Positions 25,612-34,478 of a stretch of DNA of 64,000 nucleotides are shown here, one piece after another (position 1 is the first letter of the stretch; each line of letters starts with the position of its first letter). Location of the stretch: NCBI GenBank assembly GCA_964431035.1, contig CAYSIF010000004.1:1-64000 (forward strand), in the 5' to 3' direction. The DNA comes from Methanobrevibacter_A sp964431035. GTDB lineage: Archaea; Methanobacteriota; Methanobacteria; Methanobacteriales; Methanobacteriaceae. Both the position numbers and the translations under genes were made by a program. Under the pieces are notes generated by a model. The model did not search any database and was not told the origin of the DNA. It worked only from the letters and a program-made list of their open reading frames with translations.

Positions 25612-26502
25612 TTATTCACTTAATTTATCAGCAATAATACCTGCAACACTAATAACACTAACATCAGATTTAAGAGTATCAGTACCAGCCAAATCACGAG
25701 CACCAGCTGCATAAATTTTCAAAACAGCATCGTTAACCAAAGTAGGATGAACACAACAAACACTAACATCACGAGCACCATAATCCTCTAAAATACCAAT
25801 AGCATTAACAATAGTACCACCAGTGGCAATAATATCATCAACCACCACAGCAGACTTACCCTTAACCTGCATAATACCCTCTTCAGACGCAATCTTAGTC
25901 TCAACCTTATCAGGACCTAAACGAACCTTACTAAGATAAGTAAAATCACAATCAAGAATACCAGCAATCTCCTCTGCAAAACCCAAAGCACCTTTATCAG
26001 GAGCAACAATCACAGGATCACTAATAGTATCACGAATATACTCCGCAATAGCAGGCATAGCAGACAAATTAAAACTAGGAACACTAAAGAAATCCCTCAC
26101 ACTATCCTCATGCAAATTAACACTAATAAACTCATCAGCACCCGCATCAACAATCAATTCAGAAACAAACCTAGCAGAAATACATTCACCAGGATTAAAT
26201 CTCAACTCCTGCCTAGCATAACCCATATAAGGCACAACAACTTTAACAGTCTTAGCATTCAAACTTTTCAAATTCTTAATTAAAAATAATAATTCAACAA
26301 AATGCTCATCTTGGGGAAAACCCGTAGATTGAACAATAATAACATCTTCATCTTCCACATCACCTTTAACTCTAAGATAACGCTCACCATCAGGAAACTT
26401 CTTAGTCTCCAAAGGACAAAAAGTACAATTCAACTTTTGAGCAACCTTAGCAGCTAAACTTTGAGATGCAGAACCGCCTATAATTAAAATTTCAATCACC
26501 AA
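25612..26502 (-). CDS. prs: Ribose-phosphate pyrophosphokinase (PRPP synthase)
   Basis: Makes PRPP from ribose-5-phosphate and ATP for nucleotide and His/Trp synthesis. About 296 residues. Signatures are KKFPDGERYLRV, the PYMGYARQ pyrophosphate region and the PRPP loop VVVDDIIATGGT. There is no ATG at the start: TTG-GTG-ATT opens the frame, so initiation is at TTG or at the next-codon GTG, with no clear ribosome site. The coding strand is strongly T/G-rich. It probably leads into hypA and hypB. Confidence 0.94.
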   Translation of the reverse strand: MVIEILIIGGSASQSLAAKVAQKLNCTFCPLETKKFPDGERYLRVKGDVEDEDVIIVQSTGFPQDEHFVELLFLIKNLKSLNAKTVKVVVPYMGYARQELRFNPGECISARFVSELIVDAGADEFISVNLHEDSVRDFFSVPSFNLSAMPAIAEYIRDTISDPVIVAPDKGALGFAEEIAGILDCDFTYLSKVRLGPDKVETKIASEEGIMQVKGKSAVVVDDIIATGGTIVNAIGILEDYGARDVSVCCVHPTLVNDAVLKIYAAGARDLAGTDTLKSDVSVISVAGIIADKLSE

Positions 26503-26861
26503 AAAAATAAATAATAAATAAATTTATAATATTATGATATTTTTTATAACTTTCTTATTTAATAAAATTTTACACCAAATGAAATAAACATACAAAAGAA
26601 TAATTATGTTTCAAACAAGTTATAAGTTAATAAGAATATGAAAATTAAATGTTAAAAAATAAAATAAAAATAAAATAATAATTCAAAATTAAAAAAAATA
26701 CAAAAACTATGGAAATATTTAAATATTAGTGAATTTAATGTAGTTATATGTATTTTTTAACATAAAAATCATAACTTTTATGAAATAATATACAAAAAAT
26801 ACATTAATTCTTTTTAAACATTAAATATTAACAAAAAAAATACAAGTGAGGTGAAAAACAC
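26503..26861. other. Divergent AT-rich promoter region between prs and histone gene
   Basis: 360 bp without a gene and close to 90 percent A/T. The right half has nested inverted repeats: ATGTATTTTTT (26748-26758) pairs with AAAAAATACAT (26794-26804), enclosing CATAAAA (26761-26767) and TTTTATG (26776-26782). GAGGTG just before 26862 is the histone ribosome site. TATA-like sequences are too many to choose between. Confidence 0.45.
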
Positions 26862-27059
26862 ATGGCAATCGCAAAAGCTCCAATCAACCGTATCCTCAAA
26901 GAAGAAGGTGCAGAAAGAGTAAGTGCAGAAGCAGTTGATGCATTAGTAGCATACTTAGAAGAAGAAGCTACCGAAATCGCTAAAAAAGCTATTCAAAATG
27001 CAAAAATCGCAAAAAGACAAACCGTAAAAGCTGACGACATAAAATTAGCTTTACAATAA
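26862..27059 (+). CDS. Archaeal histone
   Basis: A 65-residue canonical archaeal histone (HMfA/HMfB type) consisting of just the histone fold: helix 1 (APINRILKEEG), loop, long helix 2 (about 22-49), the RQTVKADDI loop, and helix 3. It forms dimers that wrap DNA. GAGGTG 9 bp upstream and a balanced, optimised codon composition suggest high expression. It is monocistronic, with a hairpin/T-run terminator downstream. Confidence 0.97.
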   Translation: MAIAKAPINRILKEEGAERVSAEAVDALVAYLEEEATEIAKKAIQNAKIAKRQTVKADDIKLALQ

Positions 27060-27087
27060 GTCTAAAAAAATAATAATACTAAAAAAA

Positions 27088-27130
27088 TAACTTTTTTATA
27101 AAAAAGTTACAAACTTTTTCTTTTTTTATT
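27088..27130 (+). terminator. Hairpin plus T-run after the histone gene
   Basis: TAACTTTTTT (27088-27097) pairs perfectly with AAAAAAGTTA (27100-27109) around a 2-nt loop. It is followed within a few bases by two T-runs (about 27114-27131). It lies about 30 bp after the histone stop. The outer TAAC/GTTA resembles the sulfur operator arms, but the spacing is different. Confidence 0.5.
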
Positions 27131-27276
27131 TTACAAACACTAAAGATACTAATTTTTTCCAAATACAACTAATTACAATAAAAAAAACCACACTATTTCT
27201 AAAAAACTAACTATAAATACTACCATTAAACATAAACTTAATACACAATACAATAATTAATTAACGGTGAAAAATA

Positions 27277-27615
27277 ATGGTAGCAATAGAAGAATTCCCA
27301 CTATCCTCAGCAAATAAAATTCCAGGATACAAAATAATTGGCACAAAAGGATTTGTATACGGACTAACCGTAAGAAGTAGAGGAATTGGTGGAAACGTAC
27401 TAGCAGGCTTAAGAACCATCAAAGGTGGAGAAATTCACGAATACATACAAATGATGGAAGAAAGTAGAAACGAAGCACTTAACAGATGCATTGAACATGC
27501 AAAAGAATTAGGTGCAAACGCAATAATTTCAATGAGATTCGATTCAAACGAAATCGGAGAATCCATGCAAGAAATCCTTGCTTACGGAACCGCAGTTACT
27601 ATAGAAAAAGAATAA
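27277..27615 (+). CDS. YbjQ/UPF0145 family protein
   Basis: A 112-residue member of the YbjQ family (heavy-metal-binding-domain-like), usually oligomeric. Signatures are the GTKGFVYGLTVRSR segment and the C-terminal GANAIISMRFDSNEIG. GGTGA precedes the ATG. It stands alone between the histone and the convergent adhesin-like genes. Its function is unknown. Confidence 0.88.
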   Translation: MVAIEEFPLSSANKIPGYKIIGTKGFVYGLTVRSRGIGGNVLAGLRTIKGGEIHEYIQMMEESRNEALNRCIEHAKELGANAIISMRFDSNEIGESMQEILAYGTAVTIEKE

Positions 27616-27628
27616 AAACAAAAAATTT

Positions 27629-29614
27629 TTATTCTTTAACTACTATTTTTATTAAACTACTACTTGATGGTTGATAAATACTCGTCCCATCATATGAAAC
27701 TAATGCAGTATACTCACCAACTGCAAGATTAATTGGAATATTAAAAATACCATTATAATCAGTTACAACATCATATTCCTTAGATTGTTGATTCTTTACT
27801 CTTGTTAATTTTACTTTTAAATGTTGACCAATTACATTATTTCCATTAAGATCTTTAAGTGTTCCTGTTAAATTTGCAGGACTATTATAATTTTTCACTA
27901 AATCTGTTGCATTTATTATTGTTTCAGTTTTATTATCAATGCTTTTTACTATTTTTAAGTTGATATTTTCTGACTGTGAACCTAAATAAGTATTGTTAAT
28001 AATTTTTACTCCAACATATTTTGCTTGTGCAGTATATTCTCCTGTTGCAAGGTTTATTAGAATATTAAAACTACCAGTATAATCTGTTACTAAATCATAT
28101 ATTTTACTTGCATTTGATGAGGTTCTTGTTAGGTTTAGTTGTATGTGTTGTCCTATTACTGGGTTTCCATTTAAATCTTTTAATGTTCCTGTTAAGTTAG
28201 AGTTAGTGTTTTCTATTATTGTTGTATTTTCCATTTTTATTTCTGTTTCTATTTCAGGTAATGTGTTTATTATACTTGTTTTTAGATTGTTTTTTAATGT
28301 TTTTGTGTAGTTTGCTAATATTAATGCTTCTTCTTCAAGTTCTGGTGTGTAATTGTATGTGATTATATCTTGTGTTAGGTTTAGTGTGTCTATTTTTTGG
28401 TTGTTTCTGTAGAGTATTATTTCCTCTCCTACTATTGGGTTTGCCATATCATCGGTTAGTGTTATGTTTAATTGTATTGTTTGGCCTACTGGTATTTGGT
28501 ATGTTTTGTTTTCTGCTATTGTTAAGTAGGTTTCTGTTATTTTTCCTCCTTCATTATATATTGCTGTTCCTTTTGTTTTTGCATATGAGTTTGTTATTGT
28601 GTTGTTTTTTAGGGTTATTGTTGAGTATCTGTTGTATATTGTTCCTCCACTTCTTGCAGTGTTATTGTCGAAGTTGCAGTTTTCTATTGTTAGTATGCTT
28701 AATTCCCAGTAATTGTATATTGCTCCTCCATCGTATCTTCCACGGTTGTTGTTGAAGTTACAATTTTTTATGTTAGTGTATCCTACTACTCCACTTAATC
28801 CGTTTGCTGTGTAGATTGCTCCTCCTAACCATCCTTGGTTTCCTGTGAAGTTACAGTTGGTTATGTTGGAGTATGATTTATCGTTACAGTAGATTGCTCC
28901 TCCTGCTCCAAACATTGTTGAGTTATTGTCTGTGAATGTGCAGTTTTCTGTTACCATTATTCCTTTATTATTGTATATTGCTGCTCCTTGTTGATCTATT
29001 GCTGTGTTGTTTTTAAATTTACTGTTGTATACATAGATGTTTCCGTAGAGGTTGTATATTCCTGATCCTCCATCGCATCCACTATATGTTAGTGCGTAGT
29101 TGTTGTTGAAGTTACAGTTGTATAGGTATGCTTCTCCGTCGTAGTTGTATATTCCTCCTCCGTATTTTACACGGTGGTTGTTGAAGTTACAGTTATATGC
29201 GGTTAGTGTTCCTGAGTTTATTAGTATTGCTCCTCCTGATTCTTGTATTTCTATCATATCTGTATTGTTTAGTGTTAGGTTTGTTAATGTGAGTTTTGCA
29301 TTATTGTCTAATAGGAATAGTCTGTTACTTGCGTTTCCATCGATTATTGTGTTTTCGTTGTTTTCTCCTGTTATTGTTGTGTCTTTTGTTATTTCTTGGT
29401 CGTTTATGTAATATGTTCCAGGGTATAAGTATATGGAGTCTCCTCCTTTGTTTGCATTTAGTCCTTCTTCTAATGTTTTAAATGGATGGTCTATTGATCC
29501 ATCTCCTGTTGTATCTGTATCACTTGATACATACCATGTGTCTTCTGCATTTACTGCAGTTATTGTTAATAAGAGTAGTAAGAGTATTATGCTTATTTTT
29601 TTAATTGAGACCAT
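27629..29614 (-). CDS. Adhesin-like protein, beta-helix plus Ig-like repeats
   Basis: Secreted 661-residue protein. An N-terminal signal peptide (hydrophobic residues about 8-22, cleavage near NAED) is followed by a pectate-lyase-like parallel beta-helix (about 30-370) with repeated NCNFNNN and GGAIYN units. Ig-like domains of about 90 residues follow (about 450-660), each ending in a GEYTA-x-Y-x-G strand. Asn and Thr are very abundant and several Cys occur in the helix. No C-terminal membrane anchor or sorting motif is seen. It begins 7 bp after the stop of a similar gene, with GGAGAA overlapping that stop. Presumed cell-surface interaction role. Confidence 0.85.
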   Translation of the reverse strand: MVSIKKISIILLLLLLTITAVNAEDTWYVSSDTDTTGDGSIDHPFKTLEEGLNANKGGDSIYLYPGTYYINDQEITKDTTITGENNENTIIDGNASNRLFLLDNNAKLTLTNLTLNNTDMIEIQESGGAILINSGTLTAYNCNFNNHRVKYGGGIYNYDGEAYLYNCNFNNNYALTYSGCDGGSGIYNLYGNIYVYNSKFKNNTAIDQQGAAIYNNKGIMVTENCTFTDNNSTMFGAGGAIYCNDKSYSNITNCNFTGNQGWLGGAIYTANGLSGVVGYTNIKNCNFNNNRGRYDGGAIYNYWELSILTIENCNFDNNTARSGGTIYNRYSTITLKNNTITNSYAKTKGTAIYNEGGKITETYLTIAENKTYQIPVGQTIQLNITLTDDMANPIVGEEIILYRNNQKIDTLNLTQDIITYNYTPELEEEALILANYTKTLKNNLKTSIINTLPEIETEIKMENTTIIENTNSNLTGTLKDLNGNPVIGQHIQLNLTRTSSNASKIYDLVTDYTGSFNILINLATGEYTAQAKYVGVKIINNTYLGSQSENINLKIVKSIDNKTETIINATDLVKNYNSPANLTGTLKDLNGNNVIGQHLKVKLTRVKNQQSKEYDVVTDYNGIFNIPINLAVGEYTALVSYDGTSIYQPSSSSLIKIVVKE

Positions 29615-29621
29615 AGGTTTT

Positions 29622-31454
29622 TTATTCTCCGTTTACTGTTATTGTGTTTCTTGTTGTGGATGCTTGGTATTGTGTTGTTCCATCGTAGCTTGCTTGTCCA
29701 ATGTATTGTCCGACTGATAGGTTTATTGGTAGTGTGAATATTCCATTGTAGTCTGTTACTACATCATATGTTTTACTTGCTCCGGATGTTCTTGAGAGGG
29801 TTATTTTTACGTGTTGTCCTGCTAATGGTGTGGTATCGAAGTTTGTTAAGTGTCCTATTAGGTTGGTTTTTGTAGAGACTGTTTGATTGTATTTTTCAAG
29901 GCTTATGTATGTGTATGAGCTAGTATTTGTTGGAGTGTTTTCAGTTATTAGTATGTTTCGTGTTATTGGTCCTGCTTCTTTGTATGTGGTGTTTCCTAGG
30001 GTTATTCCATCGTATTTTATGTTTGATATGTATTCTCCATTTGCAAGGTTTATTGGTAATGTGAATGCTCCATTGTAGTCTGTTACTACATCATATGTTT
30101 TGCTTTGACTGTTTGATTGTCTTGATAGTGTTATTGTTATGTGTTGGCCTGCAATTGGATTGATGTTGCTGTCTGTTAGTTTTCCTTTTAGTGGTGTTTC
30201 ATCACCATATTTTTTTGCTAGATTTTCACTTGTTAATATTGTTAGTATTGTATTGTTTAGTGTTCCTTTTAGTGTATTGTAATTTATTTGATAATCTACT
30301 GTTGTTTTTATTGTTTGATTTTCTTCAGTTTGTTTTAATTCAACAGTACTTACACCATTTTCTAGGATTGTGTTTAGGTGTTCTATTTTTGTTTCTATAT
30401 TTACATTTAGTGGAAGGTTAGTAGTTTGATTATTTTGATTAGCGAGAGTTACCGTTAGTGTGTTGTCATTTGTTTCTGTGTTTATATTTAACCATGTTTC
30501 TGGGTCTTTTATGTTTCCATCATAATCTTTTTGGAATCTTTTATCCCAATCTAGTGGATAGTCTGTGGTGTTTAGTGGATTGTTTACTCCCCACCAGTTA
30601 TCATCATAATTTGATTGTGTGGTTGTTCTGTATAGTGATATGTCTGCTCCTTGTGATGCAGTATTGTTGAATATTGAGCAATTATTTACTTTGGAGCTGT
30701 TGTGGTAGTTGAATAATGCTCCTCCTTCTGTTGTTGCATGATTATCTGTTATTATAGTGTTTTTTAGTATTAGGTTTCCTGAGTTAAATATTGCTGCTCC
30801 TGTATCTGCTTTGGAGCCTGTTATTGTACAGTTGTTTATTGTCATTCCACAGTACCAGTTGTAGAATGTTCCTCCCCATCCTGTTGGTGCTGTGTTGTTT
30901 ATGAATATTGTGTTTTCTACTATGGATCCAGGTACTCTTTTTACACTTAGTGCTCCTCCATCATAGTTTGCTAGGTTATTTACAAATAGACTGTTATTTA
31001 TTTTTACTGTGGTGGAGTCTACACCTATTGCTCCTCCGAAATTGTCTGCTGTGTTGTTTTCAAATACACAGTTGTCAATTATTACTGGACTGGTGTAACT
31101 GTCTATTGCTCCTCCACGGTCGGTACTGTATCCGTTTATGAAGCTTATGTTTTTAAAGCTTACTTTTATGTTTTCTGATAGTGTAAATAGGCTGGTGTTT
31201 CTGTTTTCACCATTTATTATTACTTCACTTCGGTCTCCTAAACCTTCTATACTTATTGTTTTATTTATTGTAATTCCTGTTTGTGTGTAAACTCCAGGTT
31301 CTAAGTATAGTTGGTCATTATCATTTAAATTATCTATTGCATCTTGTATTGATTGGTCGCTTGTTATTGTTGTATTTGCTGCTGATACTTGTGATACTGT
31401 GAAAAATAGTATTGTAAGTATTAGGCAAATTTTTAGTATTTTTTCCACATTCAT
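29622..31454 (-). CDS. Adhesin-like protein, beta-helix plus Ig-like repeats
   Basis: Secreted 610-residue paralogue of the next gene in the same operon. Signal peptide is about 1-25 (cleavage near VSAANT). The parallel beta-helix (about 30-290) has GGAI/GGAL repeat turns, followed by Ig-like repeats with YDVVTDYNG and INLxxGxYI motifs (about 400-610). GAGGT precedes the ATG. No membrane anchor is visible at the C-terminus. Together with 27629-29614 it looks like a tandem duplication followed by divergence. Confidence 0.85.
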   Translation of the reverse strand: MNVEKILKICLILTILFFTVSQVSAANTTITSDQSIQDAIDNLNDNDQLYLEPGVYTQTGITINKTISIEGLGDRSEVIINGENRNTSLFTLSENIKVSFKNISFINGYSTDRGGAIDSYTSPVIIDNCVFENNTADNFGGAIGVDSTTVKINNSLFVNNLANYDGGALSVKRVPGSIVENTIFINNTAPTGWGGTFYNWYCGMTINNCTITGSKADTGAAIFNSGNLILKNTIITDNHATTEGGALFNYHNSSKVNNCSIFNNTASQGADISLYRTTTQSNYDDNWWGVNNPLNTTDYPLDWDKRFQKDYDGNIKDPETWLNINTETNDNTLTVTLANQNNQTTNLPLNVNIETKIEHLNTILENGVSTVELKQTEENQTIKTTVDYQINYNTLKGTLNNTILTILTSENLAKKYGDETPLKGKLTDSNINPIAGQHITITLSRQSNSQSKTYDVVTDYNGAFTLPINLANGEYISNIKYDGITLGNTTYKEAGPITRNILITENTPTNTSSYTYISLEKYNQTVSTKTNLIGHLTNFDTTPLAGQHVKITLSRTSGASKTYDVVTDYNGIFTLPINLSVGQYIGQASYDGTTQYQASTTRNTITVNGE

Positions 31455-31662
31455 CCTTCATTACCTCATAACAAAAAAAAGTTATTATTATATATTTTAT
31501 ATTTTAATGAATGATATATATTTTCAAAACGGGAAATAGTGGATGAAAAATATTTTTTTTATAAAATTGATTAATGTTGAAAATTTACAGTTTTTTTCAG
31601 AATCGAATTTAAGCTGAATCCTCACTAATTAAAATAAAAAATATGTTAAAAATTAGTTTGTT

Positions 31663-32454
31663 TTATAAAAATGAGAGTTTAACTTCTTCGTGAGGTATTG
31701 TTCTTCTGAATTTTATTCTTGGATATCCTATAACAAATGCAGATCCCATAAATTTGTCTTTACTTATTTCTGGGAAGAAATTTATTAAACGTTCATGATC
31801 TATTTCATCTGCTTTAAGTATGAATAGTGAATAAAATCCTCCTAATCCTAATAAGTTTGCATATAATTCTAATCTAGTGTTTGCTATTAGACAATTTGCT
31901 TTGTTTGATGAGAAACCTAAAATTAATTGTTTTCCTTCCCATAGTAATGGATTGTTTTTATATTCTCCTTCTCCACGTAGGTATTGTCCTAATTGTTTTA
32001 TTCTGAAGAATTTATCTTCTTCTATTTTTATAATATCATAAACTAGATTCATGAATTCATCTAGTTTTTCATCAAGAACCACAAATTCTGTATCTTGAAT
32101 GTTTTGTGCATTAGGACTGTAGTATACTGCTTCGAAAAGTTTATTAAATGTTTCTTGGTTTATTTTATCTTTTTTAAACCATCTTATGCTTCTTCTTTGT
32201 TTTAATAGTTCTAAGAAGTCTTCATTATTTATATTTAAATTATTATAGTCTTGAATCTTATTTTCCTGATTTTTGTATTTTTTTAATCGTATACTGTTTG
32301 TTGGACATATGGCCATGCAGTGTCCACATTCAAAACATTCTGGATTATTTAATTCAAAAGCAGTTTTATTTTTAATATCAATATTGTCTCTTATGCATAC
32401 TTGTTTGCATAGTTTACAACCAGTACATGTGTCTGTATTAATAATTAGTTTCAT
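31663..32454 (-). CDS. Ferredoxin-nitroreductase fusion protein
   Basis: Predicted FMN oxidoreductase of 263 residues with its own electron-input module. Residues 1-55 hold two [4Fe-4S] motifs (CTGCKLCKQVC and CFECGHCMAICP). Residues 75-263 are nitroreductase-like, starting RRSIRWFKKDKI and containing YYSPNAQN. The electron donor is probably ferredoxin-level reductant; the substrate is unknown. It is the last gene of the leftward run that begins with mtaB. Confidence 0.85.
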   Translation of the reverse strand: MKLIINTDTCTGCKLCKQVCIRDNIDIKNKTAFELNNPECFECGHCMAICPTNSIRLKKYKNQENKIQDYNNLNINNEDFLELLKQRRSIRWFKKDKINQETFNKLFEAVYYSPNAQNIQDTEFVVLDEKLDEFMNLVYDIIKIEEDKFFRIKQLGQYLRGEGEYKNNPLLWEGKQLILGFSSNKANCLIANTRLELYANLLGLGGFYSLFILKADEIDHERLINFFPEISKDKFMGSAFVIGYPRIKFRRTIPHEEVKLSFL

Positions 32455-32492
32455 AAAAAAAGGTAGTTAAAAAAAATGGTAAGTATAATTTA

Positions 32493-32717
32493 TTATTTTT
32501 TCATTGGGTATCTTGCACCGTATCCTACATAAACATCCATTGTAGGGTAGATTGCACCGAATCCAACATATAAATCTGTTATGTATTCAGCTCCTAATCC
32601 TACATATGAGTCCATGTAGTATTCTGCACCGAATCCTATGTGATGGTTATCTACATCAAATTCTTCTTCATGTTCATGTTCGTGATTACATTCTTCAGTG
32701 TGTTCGTGCTCACTCAT
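32493..32717 (-). CDS. His-rich small protein with tandem VGxGAxY repeats, unknown
   Basis: I do not recognise this 74-residue protein. Residues 4-19 are a His/Glu cluster with one Cys (EHEHTEECNHEHEHEEE), suited to binding metal. Residues 26-74 are four repeats of about 12-13 residues: HIGFGAEYYMDS, YVGLGAEYITDL, YVGFGAIYPTMDV and YVGYGARYPMKK. The [IV]-G-x-G-A-x-Y period recalls hexapeptide beta-helix units but is too short for a full solenoid. GGAG precedes the ATG, so it is very likely translated. It lies between a YczE-like membrane protein and the nitroreductase, downstream of the methanol genes. Confidence 0.75.
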   Translation of the reverse strand: MSEHEHTEECNHEHEHEEEFDVDNHHIGFGAEYYMDSYVGLGAEYITDLYVGFGAIYPTMDVYVGYGARYPMKK

Positions 32718-32778
32718 AATATATCAAAACTCCAAAAAAATAAAATTTTCATATTAATTATATATTATTTTTAATTGT

Positions 32779-33414
32779 TCATCTATTTAAAAATTTATTA
32801 AGTTTTTCTCCAAAGATTTTATCATAAAATTGTATAATAAATCCTAGAACTAATGCTGCAAATACTGTTCCTTCACGAACTCCTACTAAAGTGCCGAATA
32901 ATAAAAATGATATTATAACTGCACTTATAACCATTGAAAGATCAAATAGTGGTTTAATACGTCCAAAGTCACGTCCTGAAACTTTACAGATTGTGTTTAA
33001 AAGACCATCTCCAGGTAGGATTATTGAATCACATTTTACTTCAATACATATTCCCAGTCCAAGTATTATACATCCTAAAAGTACATATATCCATTGTTGA
33101 ATATAATCCGTAGGGTTAAGTGAAGATATTACAAATAGTTGGAAGTCTATAAAATATCCAAATATTACACAGACTATTATTTGTAGTAATTGTATATATT
33201 CAAAGTCTCGTCTTAAAATTGCGAATTGGAGAAATAAAAGGAATGCATTGAATATTATTGTGAATTCTCCAATTGTTAATGGTAATCCTAAACTTAAAAC
33301 ATATGGTACACATGAAATTGGTGAGGTTCCAAGGTTTGCTTTAACAGAAAATGCAATACCCAAGGCCATTATAAAGATAGCTACGACTAATGTTAAATGG
33401 TTTTTTAAATTCAT
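32779..33414 (-). CDS. YczE/YitT-like membrane protein
   Basis: A 211-residue integral membrane protein with about five helices. The N-terminal segment GIAFSVKANLGTSPISCVPYVLS and the later CKVSGRDFGRIKPLFD fit the YczE/YyaS/YitT group. The transported substrate is unknown. It is tightly spaced with the flavodoxin gene upstream (17 bp) and belongs to the methanol-locus run. Confidence 0.8.
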   Translation of the reverse strand: MNLKNHLTLVVAIFIMALGIAFSVKANLGTSPISCVPYVLSLGLPLTIGEFTIIFNAFLLFLQFAILRRDFEYIQLLQIIVCVIFGYFIDFQLFVISSLNPTDYIQQWIYVLLGCIILGLGICIEVKCDSIILPGDGLLNTICKVSGRDFGRIKPLFDLSMVISAVIISFLLFGTLVGVREGTVFAALVLGFIIQFYDKIFGEKLNKFLNR

Positions 33415-33431
33415 AAAAAAACTACAAAATT

Positions 33432-33890
33432 TTATGATAAGAATTCGTTTAACTTATCTAAGTATAATTCTTTACCTACTTCGCGTTGAGTTATGAATAC
33501 TTCTTTTATTGGTTTTTTACCAGCTAATTCTGCTAATTGTTCACTTGCTCCTTCAAAACCACTACTTTTTGCAGTTATTAAAAATTTAATATCTGGTAAT
33601 TTGTCTTTATTTTCATCTACATAGGATAATACTGGGTTTGCAATTTTACTTGCCCATACTGGACCTGCAAGTATAACTACATCATATTCACTTGGATTGT
33701 ATTTTGTAGGATTTATTGGTACAATTTTTCCAGTTATTGCATCTTTTCCTCCTCTTGCATATCCTAATGCTCCACCATAGTTTACAGTGGTTGTGATTTC
33801 TTCAATGTCACAGTCAAATTCTTCTTCTATTTTATTAATTACTTTTTTTGTTACTTTTGAACGAGAGTAATATGCTACTAAAGTTTTCAA
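33432..33890 (-). CDS. Flavodoxin
   Basis: A 152-residue flavodoxin-like FMN protein. The phosphate-binding loop is AYYSRSKVTKK (about 6-16). The flavin-flanking loops are GGALGYARGGKDAI and LAGPVWASKIANPV. Translation starts at TTG: AGGAG lies 9 bp upstream and no in-frame ATG competes. Placed after mtaA and an unknown gene, it could deliver electrons for reductive reactivation of the corrinoid protein, but that is inference from position. Confidence 0.85.
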   Translation of the reverse strand: MKTLVAYYSRSKVTKKVINKIEEEFDCDIEEITTTVNYGGALGYARGGKDAITGKIVPINPTKYNPSEYDVVILAGPVWASKIANPVLSYVDENKDKLPDIKFLITAKSSGFEGASEQLAELAGKKPIKEVFITQREVGKELYLDKLNEFLS

Positions 33891-33912
33891 TATAAAAATC
33901 TCCTATAATAAT

Positions 33913-34458
33913 TTAATATGAAAATGATACTATTAGTGTTGCAATAGTTCCATCTTCAATGAATCCATATTTTTCTTTAAGGTATTCGTCACTTTGAGTT
34001 GATGGGCTGGATGATACAACAGTATTAATTTCATTTAATGTTTTAAGTTCTGGAAAGTCAATTGGTGGTAAAATAAAGCATTCTTTACCAGGGTATTTAT
34101 TAATACCTCGCATATTTCTAAATAATACAAAATCATTACCTAAGAAAAATGCATTTTCATCATTTTTATATTTCTCCCTATCTTCTCTTGTTAATATTTC
34201 ATGACCTAAAATTTGTCCATCATAATTTGTAAGAAGTACTGTGGGAGATGGAGGTAATCTAAATCCTTTTTTAAATATAACGAATGATACGTCTTGTCTG
34301 AAGCATTCTTTCATTCCTTCATTTATTACAGGTATTAGTTCGTTGTCTATATTGGATTCTATGTCTATTAATTTAACAATGTCTTGTTTTGTTAGTTTTT
34401 GAACGTCTATAACACCGTCTAGGTTTTGTATTATGTTTTTTGCTTTATTTTCTACCAT
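33913..34458 (-). CDS. Unknown conserved-looking soluble protein
   Basis: I do not recognise this 181-residue protein. No membrane segment, signal or Cys motif is present (two scattered Cys). It has a mixed alpha/beta composition with a Pro-rich RLPPSPTVLL segment near the middle and an FILPPID segment later. It begins 21 bp after the mtaA stop and ends 23 bp before the flavodoxin, so it is an integral part of the methanol-gene transcript. A role linked to methyl transfer or corrinoid handling is possible but unsupported by motif. Confidence 0.65.
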   Translation of the reverse strand: MVENKAKNIIQNLDGVIDVQKLTKQDIVKLIDIESNIDNELIPVINEGMKECFRQDVSFVIFKKGFRLPPSPTVLLTNYDGQILGHEILTREDREKYKNDENAFFLGNDFVLFRNMRGINKYPGKECFILPPIDFPELKTLNEINTVVSSSPSTQSDEYLKEKYGFIEDGTIATLIVSFSY

Positions 34459-34478
34459 ATTTTTTAATATTATTTTTT

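Noticed and set aside
27088..27109. TAAC and GTTA arms after the histone gene as another sulfur operator
   Set aside because: The arms are separated by 14 bp instead of 4, lie downstream of the gene, and form a perfect hairpin followed by T-runs, which reads better as a terminator.
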